In this document: positions 16,102 through 23,916 of the stretch, piece after piece | Layout: each line of letters opens with the position of its first letter | Position numbering within the stretch: position 1 is the first letter of the stretch | Source of the DNA: Sphingomonas hylomeconis | GTDB lineage: Bacteria > Pseudomonadota > Alphaproteobacteria > Sphingomonadales > Sphingomonadaceae | Length of the DNA: 64,000 nt | Direction: 5' to 3' | NCBI RefSeq assembly: GCF_025370105.1 | Contig: NZ_JANQBK010000011.1 | Coordinates: 1 to 64,000, forward strand | The notes under the pieces: model-generated | What the model was told of the DNA's origin: nothing | The model's input: the letters and a program-made list of their open reading frames with translations, nothing else | Database searches by the model: none | Program-made: the position numbers and the translations under genes

Positions 16102-16503
16102 TCAGAATGACGGCGCGGGCATCAGGGCAAGCGCTTCGAACGCCCCGACCTTTACCGTCCGCCACGCTCGCGCTTCCCTGCCCGCCAGGATCAGCCATAC
16201 TGCGCCATCCCCCATCGCACTTGCCGCATCGGTCGCCGAGGGTTCGGCGCGGCCCGTAGGATGCGAATGATAATGGCCGATCACCACCGGTCCGCCCGAC
16301 CGCGCGTGCTTATGCGCCGCGAACAACGCCGCCGGATCGATCTCGAAGGTGCGCGCCGGATCGCCCGCGACGTTGGCGCACGGCACAGCCGCGTCGATCC
16401 GATCGACCGTGCCGAACAGCAATCCGCACACTTCGATTTCGGGCCTGGCCTGCGCCTCGGCCAGCAATCGCGCGAGCAGCGTGCTTGAAATCTCCAACCC
16501 CAT
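16102..16503 (-). CDS. JAMM/MPN-family metalloprotease-like protein
   Basis: 133 residues with the complete JAMM zinc motif: catalytic Glu in EVCGLLFG and the HxH...SxxD block in GHYHSHPTGRAEPSATDAAS. Bacterial members (Mov34/MPN/PAD-1 family) hydrolyse isopeptide or C-terminal peptide links, some acting with sulfur-carrier proteins, but no such partner is visible here. The ATG giving MGLEISS was preferred over a GTG two codons upstream. It is divergent from rluD with only 17 bases between start codons. Confidence 0.88.
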   Translation of the reverse strand: MGLEISSTLLARLLAEAQARPEIEVCGLLFGTVDRIDAAVPCANVAGDPARTFEIDPAALFAAHKHARSGGPVVIGHYHSHPTGRAEPSATDAASAMGDGAVWLILAGREARAWRTVKVGAFEALALMPAPSF

Positions 16504-16520
16504 GCCCACATCGCTAGAAC

Positions 16521-17471
16521 ATGTGCCGGGGGGTTTCCATCATCGAAGCAAGGATCGCGGACGCAGCGGATGGCTGGCGCCTCGATCGTGCGCTGGCCGA
16601 CGCCGTGCCGACCCTGTCGCGCGAGCGGCTCAAGGTACTGATCAACAGCGGTGCGGTGAGCGATCCCAGCGGCGCGCTGGCCCGCGACCCATCGCGCAAG
16701 GCAGCGGGCGGCGCGATCTTCAACGTCGCCGTTCCCGCGCCGACGCCGGCGCATAACGAGGCGCAGGACATCGCGCTCAATGTGGTGTTCGAGGACGAGC
16801 ATCTGATCGTGATCGACAAGCAGGCCGGGCTGGTCGTCCATCCGGCCGCAGGCAATCTCGACGGCACCTTGGTCAACGCGCTGCTGCACCATTGCGGCGG
16901 CAGCCTGTCGGGCATCGGCGGCGTGGCGCGGCCCGGCATCGTGCACCGCATCGACAAGGATACGTCGGGGCTGATGCTCGCGGCCAAGACCGATCGCGCG
17001 CACGAGGGCCTGGCGCGACAGTTCCACGACCATAGCATCGAGCGGCGCTACAAGGCGATCGTCTCGGGCAAGCCAGCGCCGCCCGTCGGCAAGATCGATG
17101 CGCCGCTCGCGCGATCGCCGACCAATCGCAAGAAGGTGGCGATCGTCGAGAGCGGCAAGCGCGCGGTGACGCATTTCAAGACGCTGAAGACGCTCAGGAA
17201 TGCGGCGCTGGTCGAATGCCGGCTGGAAACCGGCCGGACTCACCAGGTGCGCGTGCACATGGCGTCGATCGGCCACGCCTTGCTTGGTGACCCGGTTTAT
17301 GGCAGAACAAAACAAGCTCACCGGGAAATTTTGGAAACCTTGAATTTCCGCCGCCAGGCGTTGCACGCCGCCCGTTTGGGGTTCATTCACCCGGTGAAAA
17401 ATACCGTTCTGGCGTTCGACAGCGAAATGCCTGCCGACATGCAGGAACTGTTCAACAACCTTGACGTATAG
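16521..17471 (+). CDS. rluD: RluD-type 23S rRNA pseudouridine synthase
   Basis: Makes pseudouridine in the 23S rRNA helix 69 region. The 316-residue protein has an N-terminal S4 RNA-binding domain ([20 protein letters not shown]) and the catalytic domain with the Asp in [19 protein letters not shown], then [16 protein letters not shown] and GDPVYG. The start codon follows the divergent JAMM gene by 17 bases without a visible ribosome site, so the transcript may have little or no leader. The 3' end may contain promoter sequence for rpoH. Confidence 0.93.
   Translation: MCRGVSIIEARIADAADGWRLDRALADAVPTLSRERLKVLINSGAVSDPSGALARDPSRKAAGGAIFNVAVPAPTPAHNEAQDIALNVVFEDEHLIVIDKQAGLVVHPAAGNLDGTLVNALLHHCGGSLSGIGGVARPGIVHRIDKDTSGLMLAAKTDRAHEGLARQFHDHSIERRYKAIVSGKPAPPVGKIDAPLARSPTNRKKVAIVESGKRAVTHFKTLKTLRNAALVECRLETGRTHQVRVHMASIGHALLGDPVYGRTKQAHREILETLNFRRQALHAARLGFIHPVKNTVLAFDSEMPADMQELFNNLDV
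17444..17468 (+). promoter_or_regulatory. Weak EcfG-like promoter match upstream of rpoH
   Basis: GGAAC-N16-CGTA lies inside the last codons of rluD, about 60-85 bases before the rpoH start. The general-stress (EcfG) consensus is GGAAC-N16/17-CGTT, so the last base of the -10 differs. It overlaps coding sequence and could be chance. Confidence 0.3.
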
Positions 17472-17527
17472 CTATCGGATGATTGCCGCGGTGCGGCGAA
17501 CGTCCAGTTTGAAAGGGAGATCAAGTC

Positions 17528-18427
17528 ATGGCTAAAAGCAATCTGCCAGCCACGGTCCCCGCTCTTGGCGGGGAGGCAAGCCTCAACCGCTATCTGTCGG
17601 AAATCAAGAAATTCCCGATCCTCGCGCCCGAGCAGGAATATATGCTCGCCAAGCGCTTCGAGGAACATGGCGATACCGACGCCGCGGCGCAGCTGGTGAC
17701 CTCGCATCTGCGCCTCGTGGCGAAGATCGCGATGGGCTATCGCGGCTATGGCCTGCCGACGTCGGAGCTCATCTCCGAAGGCAATATCGGCCTGATGCAG
17801 GGCGTGAAGAAGTTCGAGGCCGATCGCGGCTTCCGCCTTGCCACCTATGCGATGTGGTGGATCCGCGCGTCGATCCAGGAATATATCCTGCGCTCGTGGA
17901 GCCTGGTGAAGATGGGCACCACCGCGGCTCAGAAGAAACTGTTCTTCAACCTGCGCCGGATGAAATCCAAGCTCGATGCGTTCGAAGACGGCGATTTGAC
18001 GCCCGAGCATCTCACCAAGATCGCCACCGATCTCGGCGTTACCGAGGCCGAGGTGACGAGCATGAACCGTCGCATGGCGATGGGCGGCGATACGTCGCTC
18101 AACGTGCCGATGCGCGAGGATGGCGACGGCCAGTGGCAGGATTGGCTGCAGGACGATGCGCCGCTGCAGGACACCGTCGTCGCCGAAGCGCAGGAAGCCG
18201 ATGTGCGCCACGAGATGCTGACCTCCGCGATGGACGATCTTAACGAGCGCGAGCAGCATATCCTGACCGAGCGGCGGCTGACCGACGATCCCAAGACGCT
18301 GGAAGAACTCAGCCAGGTCTATGGTGTGTCACGCGAGCGTGTCCGCCAGATCGAAGTTCGCGCGTTCGAAAAGCTGCAAAAGGCGATGATGCGCCTTGCC
18401 GGCGATCGCCGCCTGCTGACCGCCTGA
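17528..18427 (+). CDS. rpoH: RNA polymerase heat-shock sigma factor (sigma-32)
   Basis: 299-residue sigma factor directing RNA polymerase to heat-shock and related stress genes. Region 2 has HLRLVAKIAMGYRGYGLP and LISEGNIGLMQGVKKF with the melting segment FRLATYAMWWIRASIQEYIL. The RpoH-specific box appears as AAQKKLFFNLRRMK. Region 4 ends with VYGVSRERVRQIEVRAFEKL. GGGAG lies 9 bases before the ATG. It starts 56 bases after rluD. Alphaproteobacteria often carry two rpoH copies; this one cannot be assigned to rpoH1 or rpoH2 from sequence alone. Confidence 0.96.
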   Translation: MAKSNLPATVPALGGEASLNRYLSEIKKFPILAPEQEYMLAKRFEEHGDTDAAAQLVTSHLRLVAKIAMGYRGYGLPTSELISEGNIGLMQGVKKFEADRGFRLATYAMWWIRASIQEYILRSWSLVKMGTTAAQKKLFFNLRRMKSKLDAFEDGDLTPEHLTKIATDLGVTEAEVTSMNRRMAMGGDTSLNVPMREDGDGQWQDWLQDDAPLQDTVVAEAQEADVRHEMLTSAMDDLNEREQHILTERRLTDDPKTLEELSQVYGVSRERVRQIEVRAFEKLQKAMMRLAGDRRLLTA

Positions 18428-18446
18428 TCGTGCCCGCCGCCCGCTC

Positions 18447-19706
18447 ATGATCGTCGTGATCGGCGGCGGCGCGGCGGGCATCGCCGCGGCGCGCGTGCTG
18501 CGGGACGCCCAGGCGGACGTGTTGCTGGTCGAAGCAGCCGCCCACCTTGGCGGAAGGGCGCGGAGTGTGGCGCTGCCCCTCGCGCTTTCGCCGACGTCGC
18601 CAGAGACAGGTTGGGTGAATGTCGATGCCGGCTGTGGCTGGCTCCATTCCGCGCAACGCAACCCGTGGACCAAACTCGCCGAACACTACGGCTTCAGCGT
18701 CGATCGTTCCCCCACTAACTGGACCACGCAGTGGCGTGATCTCGGCTTTCCGCCCGCGGATCATGCCGCGTTCGGCGCGGCTTGGCAGCGCTGGGAAGAA
18801 GCGGCGCATGCCGCGCTTGGCGGGCCCGATCGCCCGCTGTCCGACTTCATCGCCGCCGACGATCGCTGGCGCCCGATGATCGATGCGATCTCGGGCTATG
18901 TGAACGGCGCGCCGCTGGCGCAGGTCTCGCTGCACGATTGGGCCGCGTACGAGGATGCGGCGAGCGAGGACAATTGGACGGTCGAACAGGGCTATGGCTC
19001 GGTCGTGCGCCATCATGCCGCCGGGGTGCCGGTGCAGCTCGATACGATCGTCTCGCGGATCGATCATCGCGGGCGCACGATCCGGATCGACACCAACCGC
19101 GGCACGATCGCGGCCGACCGCGTCATCCTGTGCGTGCCGACCAGCGTGCTGGCGCGCGAGGCGATCAGCTTCGATCCGCCGCTGCCCGCCAAGCATGCGG
19201 CGGCGGCGGACCTGCCGCTGGGCCTTGCCGACAAGGTGTTCCTGCAGGTCACCGGCGGCGGGCTGCCGCGCAACGGCCACCTCACCGGCAATCCCCATAG
19301 CGCCTGCACCGCCAGCCACCGCCTGTCGCCGTTCGGCTGGCCGCTGATCGAGAGCTTCTTCGGCGGCGACTGCGCCGAGGCGCTGGAGCAGGCGGGCGAA
19401 GGCGCCGCGGCGGATTTCGCGATCGGCGAACTGGTCGCGCTGCTCGGTTCGGAGTGGCGCCGACGCCTGACGCCGCTCGCCAGCACGCGCTGGCGCGCCG
19501 AACCGCATATCCATGGCAGCTATTCGCATGCGCGGGTCGGCGCGGCGGGCAAGCGTGCGGTATTGGCGGAACCGGTCGACGAACGGCTGTTCTTCGCCGG
19601 CGAGGCCTGTTCGGCGCATGATTTCTCTACCGCCCACGGCGCATACGAAACGGGTGTCGCGGCGGCAAGGGCAGTGCTCGCGCAGCGCACACTTGCCGCC
19701 CGCTAG
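18447..19706 (+). CDS. FAD-dependent amine oxidase family protein
   Basis: 419 residues. The N-terminus MIVVIGGGAAGIAAARVL is a Rossmann FAD-binding motif, followed by DVLLVEAAAHLGGRARS, the Gly-Gly-Arg region of flavin-containing amine oxidases. The C-terminal FAD motif is FFAGEACSAHDFSTAHGAYETGVAAA. No signal peptide is present. It starts 19 bases after rpoH, so both may share a transcript. The substrate cannot be deduced; relatives oxidise polyamines, aromatic amines or carotenoid-like substrates. Confidence 0.85.
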   Translation: MIVVIGGGAAGIAAARVLRDAQADVLLVEAAAHLGGRARSVALPLALSPTSPETGWVNVDAGCGWLHSAQRNPWTKLAEHYGFSVDRSPTNWTTQWRDLGFPPADHAAFGAAWQRWEEAAHAALGGPDRPLSDFIAADDRWRPMIDAISGYVNGAPLAQVSLHDWAAYEDAASEDNWTVEQGYGSVVRHHAAGVPVQLDTIVSRIDHRGRTIRIDTNRGTIAADRVILCVPTSVLAREAISFDPPLPAKHAAAADLPLGLADKVFLQVTGGGLPRNGHLTGNPHSACTASHRLSPFGWPLIESFFGGDCAEALEQAGEGAAADFAIGELVALLGSEWRRRLTPLASTRWRAEPHIHGSYSHARVGAAGKRAVLAEPVDERLFFAGEACSAHDFSTAHGAYETGVAAARAVLAQRTLAAR

Positions 19707-19862
19707 GCGGCGTCTTCGTCGCGACGGTGTCGCGACGGCCAGCCCGAAGGATGCAACGCCCCTTCCCGTTCGCCCATGCCTTTCGCGGGAGAACGGGAGA
19801 GTCCCTGGCGCAACCGCATAAGCCCCCTTCCCCAGCCCCGGCTAATCCGGCACTCCGGCGGC

Positions 19863-20621
19863 ATGAGCGACGATCGATCCGCCCCCTATGCCCCCGCCAG
19901 CTTCCGGGCATCCGATCCGCCGCCGGCCAGGCCCCGCCGCCCGATCGCGCGCCGCTTGCTCGGCTGGATCGGCAAGGCGCTGCTTGGCTTCGTCATCGTG
20001 ACCGTATTGTGGGTATTGCTCTACCGCTTCGTGCCGCCGCCGATCACGCTGACGATGGCCGGCGACATGCTCGGCGGGCATAGCGTGACGAAGAAATGGA
20101 TGCCGCTGTCCGACATCGACCCTGATATGCCGCGCGCGGCGATCGCCGGCGAGGACGGGCGCTTCTGCACGCATCACGGCTTCGATTTCAGCGCGATGGC
20201 CAATGCCGCCTATCGCAACGCGCAGGGCGGGCGGATCCGCGGCGGTTCGACGATCAGCCAGCAGACCGCCAAGAATGCCTTCCTGTTCCAGGGCGGCGGT
20301 TATGTGCGCAAGGCGCTGGAGGCCTATTTCACCGTGCTAATCGAAGCGCTGTGGGGCAAGCGCCGGATCATGGAAGTATATCTCAACATCGCCGAGACCG
20401 GGATCGGGACCTACGGCGTGGAGGCGGGATCGATCCGCTATTTCGGGCATGGCGCGGCGCGGCTCTCGCCGTCCGAGGCAGGGCGGATCGCCGCGATCCT
20501 GCCGCTGCCCAAGAAGCGCGCGGCCAAGGCGCCGAAAGGCTTTACCCGGCGGCACGGCAACACGATCGCCCGGCGGGTCGGCGTGGTGCGCAACGATCGG
20601 CTGGACGGGTGCCTGGGGTGA
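19863..20621 (+). CDS. mtgA: Monofunctional peptidoglycan glycosyltransferase
   Basis: 252-residue family GT51 enzyme that polymerises lipid II into glycan strands without a transpeptidase domain. It has a Pro/Arg-rich cytoplasmic tail and one membrane segment (LLGFVIVTVLWVLLYRFV, about 41-58). Catalytic Glu is in AIAGEDGRFCTHHGFD; the other GT51 motifs are RGGSTISQQTAKNAFL and KRRIMEVYLNIAE, with YFGHGAARLSPSEA. The ATG giving MSDDRSAPY was chosen over an earlier one lying in GC-repeat DNA. The 156 bases upstream (19707-19862) hold a C/G-rich palindrome related to the dispersed repeats and no gene. Confidence 0.94.
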   Translation: MSDDRSAPYAPASFRASDPPPARPRRPIARRLLGWIGKALLGFVIVTVLWVLLYRFVPPPITLTMAGDMLGGHSVTKKWMPLSDIDPDMPRAAIAGEDGRFCTHHGFDFSAMANAAYRNAQGGRIRGGSTISQQTAKNAFLFQGGGYVRKALEAYFTVLIEALWGKRRIMEVYLNIAETGIGTYGVEAGSIRYFGHGAARLSPSEAGRIAAILPLPKKRAAKAPKGFTRRHGNTIARRVGVVRNDRLDGCLG

Positions 20622-20627
20622 TCCCGG

Positions 20628-20651
20628 GCCCCTCCCCCGACGGGGAGGGGC
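20628..20651. terminator. Hairpin between convergent mtgA and ybaB
   Basis: GCCCCTCCCC and GGGGAGGGGC form a perfect 10-base stem with a 4-base loop, placed in the 40-base gap between two convergent genes. It could end transcription from both sides, although the following sequence is only weakly T-rich (TCTGTGTTGCTT). Confidence 0.6.
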
Positions 20652-20661
20652 TCTGTGTTGC

Positions 20662-20985
20662 TTAGAACGGCAGCTTGAAGCCCGGCGGGAGCGGCATGCC
20701 GCTGGTCAGCTTGCCCATCTCGGTGTTGGACGCGGTATCGGCCTTGGCGCGGGCATCGTTGAACGCGGCGACGATCAGATCCTCGAGGATCTGCTTGTCC
20801 GCCGGCACGAGCAGCGAATCGTCGATCGCGATGCCGATGATCCGGCCCTTGGCCGAGGCCTTGACCTTGACCAGCCCGCCGCCGGCCGCGCCTTCGACCT
20901 CGATCCCGTCGAGATTGGCCTGCGCCTTTTCTAGTTCGGCCTGCACGTTCTGCGCCATGGCCATGATGTCTTCGATGCTCTTCAT
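20662..20985 (-). CDS. ybaB: YbaB/EbfC nucleoid-associated protein
   Basis: 107-residue DNA-binding protein of the YbaB/EbfC family. It begins MKSIEDIMAMAQNVQAELEK and contains the usual GGGLVKVKASAKGRIIGIAI core, with a Pro/Leu-rich end (GKLTSGMPLPPGF). It lies directly downstream of dnaX (16 bases), the arrangement conserved in most bacteria, where dnaX, ybaB and often recR are cotranscribed. Confidence 0.95.
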   Translation of the reverse strand: MKSIEDIMAMAQNVQAELEKAQANLDGIEVEGAAGGGLVKVKASAKGRIIGIAIDDSLLVPADKQILEDLIVAAFNDARAKADTASNTEMGKLTSGMPLPPGFKLPF

Positions 20986-21001
20986 GCGGATAGTCCTTCG
21001 C

Positions 21002-22684
21002 TTAAATTTTCTGCGCGATCAGCCGGTCGAGCTCTTCCTCGGGCAGTACGGCCTCCGGAAACGCCTCGAACGCCGCCTTGACCACCGGGCTGGCGAGAAT
21101 ATCCGCGCGCAGCCCTTCGCGCGCCTCGGCGCGGCGCTCCTTGATCGTCGGCGCGCCCGGGGCGTCCTCGGTCGTCACCTTCCACACCCGCCCGGTGCAA
21201 TTCTTCAGCTCGATGGTGAGGTCGCGGATCATGTCGGCGGGCAGCGGCCGGGCGGCGCTGAGCACCAGCTCGGGCGGCGCAATACGGATCACGCTGGCGC
21301 TGCGCTCGAGCTTCACCGCGAGACCGAATTCGCCGCTCTGCTCGATCGCCGCGATAATCTGCTCGATCGTGCCGGGCAGCGCGGGCTCTCCCGCGGCAGC
21401 GGGCTCGGCGGCAGCCGTCGCGGAGGCAAGCGCGGCGGGGGCGGCCGCGGCGGGCGCGCCTTGCGCCGGGCCGCCCGCGGCAATCTGCCGTGCGAGCTCG
21501 CCCGGATCGGGCAGTTGCGAGGCATGGACGACGCGCAGCAGCGCCATCTCGCACGCCTCGATCGGCAGTGCGGCGCGCGCCACCTCGTCATGCCCCTTGA
21601 GCAGGAGCTGCCACAGCCGGTGCAGCGCGGCGAACGACAAGGCCGTGGCCCAGCCCTCCTGCGCTTCGCGTTCTTCATTGGCCTGCCCCGCCTCGACCGG
21701 CGTGCCGAGCTTGACCAGGGTCACGCCGTGCACCGTCTCGAGCAGCGCGCGCAGCACTGCCTGGGGATCGACACCGAGATCATATTGCCGGCGAAGCGCG
21801 CCCAGCGCGCCCAGCCCGTCGCCGGCCAGCAGCAACCCGAGCAGATCGCGCACCGCGCCGCGATCCGACAGGCCGAGCATGTCGCGCACCGCGCTTGCCC
21901 TAACGCCGCCGCCTTCGATCCCGGCATGCGCGATCGCCTGGTCGAGGATCGACAGACCATCGCGCGCCGAGCCTTCGGCGGCGCGGGCGATCAGGCCGAG
22001 CGCCTCGGGCTCCGCCTCGACGCCCTCGGCCTCGGCCACGCGGGTGAAATGCGCGGCGAGCATCTCGGCCGAGATGCGCCGCAGATCGAACCGCTGGCAG
22101 CGTGACAGGACCGTCACCGGCACCTTGTTGACTTCCGTCGTCGCGAACAGGAATTTCACATGCGCCGGCGGCTCCTCCAGCGTCTTCAAGAGCGCGTTGA
22201 ACGCGTTCTTCGACAGCATGTGAACTTCGTCGATGATATAGATCTTGAACCGCGCCGAGACCGCGGCGTAGCGCGACGCATCGATGATCTCGCGTACGTC
22301 GTCGACACCGGTATGGCTCGCGGCGTCCATCTCGATCACGTCGATATGCCGCCCCTCGGCGATCGCGCGGCACGGTTCGCACACGCCGCACGGGTCGATC
22401 GTCGGGCCGCCCTGGCCATCCGGTCCGATGCAGTTGAGCGCCTTGGCGATCAGCCGTGCGGTGGAGGTCTTGCCCACGCCGCGCACGCCGGTGAGCAGGA
22501 AGGCATGCGCCAGGCGGCCGCGCTTGATCGCATTGCCGAGCGTGGTGACCATCGCGTCCTGCCCGATCAGCTCGGCAAAGGTCTGTGGCCGGTATTTGCG
22601 CGCGAGGACGCGATACGCCTCCGGCTTGGCCGGCTGCGCGGGCTCGCCGAGGTCGAAGCTGGGAAGATCGTGGGAGTCGGACAT
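21002..22684 (-). CDS. dnaX: DNA polymerase III subunits gamma/tau
   Basis: Clamp-loader ATPase of the replicative polymerase, 560 residues. Walker A is LTGVRGVGKTSTARLI; the zinc-binding cysteines appear in CGVCEPCRAI after a first Cys in ALNCIGPDG; Walker B/DEVH is IIDEVHMLSKNAFNALLKTL, followed by the sensor block LFATTEVNKVPVTVLSRCQ. The C-terminal tau part is Ala-rich and then ends ASPVVKAAFEAFPEAVLPEEELD. No frameshift signal was identified, so whether a shorter gamma form is made is open. Confidence 0.96.
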   Translation of the reverse strand: MSDSHDLPSFDLGEPAQPAKPEAYRVLARKYRPQTFAELIGQDAMVTTLGNAIKRGRLAHAFLLTGVRGVGKTSTARLIAKALNCIGPDGQGGPTIDPCGVCEPCRAIAEGRHIDVIEMDAASHTGVDDVREIIDASRYAAVSARFKIYIIDEVHMLSKNAFNALLKTLEEPPAHVKFLFATTEVNKVPVTVLSRCQRFDLRRISAEMLAAHFTRVAEAEGVEAEPEALGLIARAAEGSARDGLSILDQAIAHAGIEGGGVRASAVRDMLGLSDRGAVRDLLGLLLAGDGLGALGALRRQYDLGVDPQAVLRALLETVHGVTLVKLGTPVEAGQANEEREAQEGWATALSFAALHRLWQLLLKGHDEVARAALPIEACEMALLRVVHASQLPDPGELARQIAAGGPAQGAPAAAAPAALASATAAAEPAAAGEPALPGTIEQIIAAIEQSGEFGLAVKLERSASVIRIAPPELVLSAARPLPADMIRDLTIELKNCTGRVWKVTTEDAPGAPTIKERRAEAREGLRADILASPVVKAAFEAFPEAVLPEEELDRLIAQKI

Positions 22685-22757
22685 CAGCCGACTATCTAGG
22701 CGGGGATGACGTGGGATGTAAGGGAAAGGTTTGGCGGCGGTGGGTCACCTACCCATC

Positions 22758-22784
22758 CGTCATCCCGGACTTGGTCCGGGATCC
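22758..22784. repeat. Dispersed palindromic repeat
   Basis: CGTCATCCCGGACTTGGTCCGGGATCCA is a palindrome of the same family as those near 4831 and 26880. It lies in the 384-base gap between dnaX and the small secreted protein, which otherwise holds the SRP RNA and a GGGGC...GCCCC hairpin near 22865-22880. Confidence 0.75.
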
Positions 22785-22934
22785 AACGTGCTGTGAGCAC
22801 TGCGGCTGGAGGCGGAATATGTCGGAAGCTGCAAAGGCGCCGTGGCAAAGCCACGTCGTCTGACGGGGCTGCTTGCCCCGCCGGCCGCGCTTGCGCGTCT
22901 CGGCGCTGGTACAACGCCGTGCGCGCTGCGCGGT

Positions 22935-23023
22935 GGAAGCCGGAACGACCCGTGGCGAAATCGTTGTGGCTGCTTCCTTCCGGATCTGACCAGGTTGGCG
23001 ACGACCACGTCCGCCCGACTTCC
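22935..23023 (-). ncRNA. ffs: Signal recognition particle 4.5S RNA
   Basis: RNA of the bacterial signal recognition particle, which binds Ffh and targets nascent membrane proteins. On the minus strand the conserved apical loop reads CCTGGTCAGATCCGGAAGG followed by AAGCAGCC, the hallmark of bacterial SRP RNA. GGAAGTCGGG near 23023 pairs with CGGCTTCC near 22935, closing a helix of about 89 bases; the mature ends may extend several bases farther. The 5' end lies upstream of the dnaX gene on the opposite side from the ferredoxin, in the same direction as dnaX. Confidence 0.92.
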
Positions 23024-23068
23024 AAGAGCGCCTCTAGGGAAATCGGGCGGGGTGATCAATCCCCGCTG

Positions 23069-23368
23069 TTAGCGGCGATAGCGAACCGAACGGCAGGTGC
23101 GGATCTTACGGCCTGCGCGCCAGCGGTTGGTGCACACGCGGCGCGTGCCCCAGCGGTTGCGGTTGTTGCGCCAGCCGCGATTGTTGCGATAGCCGCGATT
23201 GTCGCGCCGCACGACGGTGCGCTCGCGTACGACGACAGCCTGGGTGGCAACGGCGGCACCGGCGACGGCGACGGTGGCAGCGGACGGGGCAGCGGCCGCA
23301 CTGGCGCTGGCCGGTGCGAGGCTCAGCGCGCCGAGCATGCCAGCGGCGATCAATCCGAGGAATTTCAT
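23069..23368 (-). CDS. Small secreted Arg/Asn-rich basic protein
   Basis: 99 residues. Signal peptide MKFLGLIAAGMLGALSLAPASASA, then an Ala/Val-rich stretch and a strongly basic C-terminal half (VVRRDNRGYRNNRGWRNNRN...) with two cysteines (VCTNRW and TCRSV). I do not recognise a function; the charge suggests binding to envelope polymers or nucleic acid. AAGGAG lies close before the ATG. A perfect EcfG-type promoter lies about 40-65 bases upstream, so induction under general stress is likely. Confidence 0.75.
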   Translation of the reverse strand: MKFLGLIAAGMLGALSLAPASASAAAAPSAATVAVAGAAVATQAVVVRERTVVRRDNRGYRNNRGWRNNRNRWGTRRVCTNRWRAGRKIRTCRSVRYRR

Positions 23369-23409
23369 ATATCGTCTCCTTACGTGCGCCGTGGTCGGCA
23401 CGGTAGCGA

Positions 23410-23434
23410 AACGGTCACTTTCCCTTACTGTTCC
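23410..23434 (-). promoter_or_regulatory. EcfG (general stress) promoter of the small basic protein
   Basis: On the minus strand GGAAC (23434-23430) and CGTT (23413-23410) are separated by exactly 16 bases, a perfect match to the alphaproteobacterial EcfG consensus. It overlaps the 3' end of the ferredoxin gene and is placed correctly for a roughly 35-base leader of the gene starting at 23368. Confidence 0.75.
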
Positions 23435-23747
23435 GCAACTCACCGGGCATTTTTACGGTCAGCACGTCGAGCGCGGCGGGCAGACGGATCTGGCAGGCGA
23501 GCCGTGAGGTACGGGTCGCGCCGGTTGCGAAATCGAGCATATCCTCCTCGTCGGCGCTGGCCGGCGGCAGGCGGGGAAAGTCCTCCGGAGCGATGATCAC
23601 GTGGCAGGTGGAGCAGGCCATCTGCCCCTCGCACGTGCCCTCCAGCGGCTGGCCGTCGGCCTGGGCGAGATCGAGCAGGCGATCGCCGGCAGCGCCGTGC
23701 ACCTCGCGGATCGCACCGTCGGTGGCGATGAAGCGGATCAGTGTCAT
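23415..23747 (-). CDS. Plant/adrenodoxin-type 2Fe-2S ferredoxin
   Basis: 110 residues. Four cluster cysteines: GTCEGQMACSTCHVII supplies three (C-x5-C-x2-C) and LACQIRLP the fourth, the adrenodoxin-like pattern used in ISC-type ferredoxins and hydroxylase systems. The cytoplasmic protein begins MTLIRFIATDGAIREV. It lies downstream of two cysteine desulfurase genes on the same strand, which fits a role in iron-sulfur cluster assembly, though a cytochrome P450 or hydroxylase partner cannot be ruled out. Confidence 0.9.
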   Translation of the reverse strand: MTLIRFIATDGAIREVHGAAGDRLLDLAQADGQPLEGTCEGQMACSTCHVIIAPEDFPRLPPASADEEDMLDFATGATRTSRLACQIRLPAALDVLTVKMPGELRNSKGK

Positions 23748-23788
23748 GCGCGGGCCCCGATCGAGAGCAGCATACAAACCGTAACCTC

Positions 23789-23890
23789 CACCCCGGCGGA
23801 CGCCGGGGCCCAGTTGCGAAGGGTCCAGCGACGACACGACACACCCGTTACCAACTGTTCCACAACTGGGCCCCGGCGTGCGCCGGGGTG
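23789..23890. repeat. Long inverted repeat (28-base arms)
   Basis: Arms at 23789-23816 and 23863-23890 are reverse complements at 27 of 28 positions; each arm itself contains the palindrome CCCCGGCGNNCGCCGGGG. It fills the gap between the second-to-last desulfurase and the ferredoxin. Together the arms could form a cruciform or an mRNA hairpin. It belongs to the dispersed repeat types in this window. Confidence 0.8.
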
Positions 23891-23916
23891 GTACACACAG
23901 GAAGGCAGCGCCAAAT

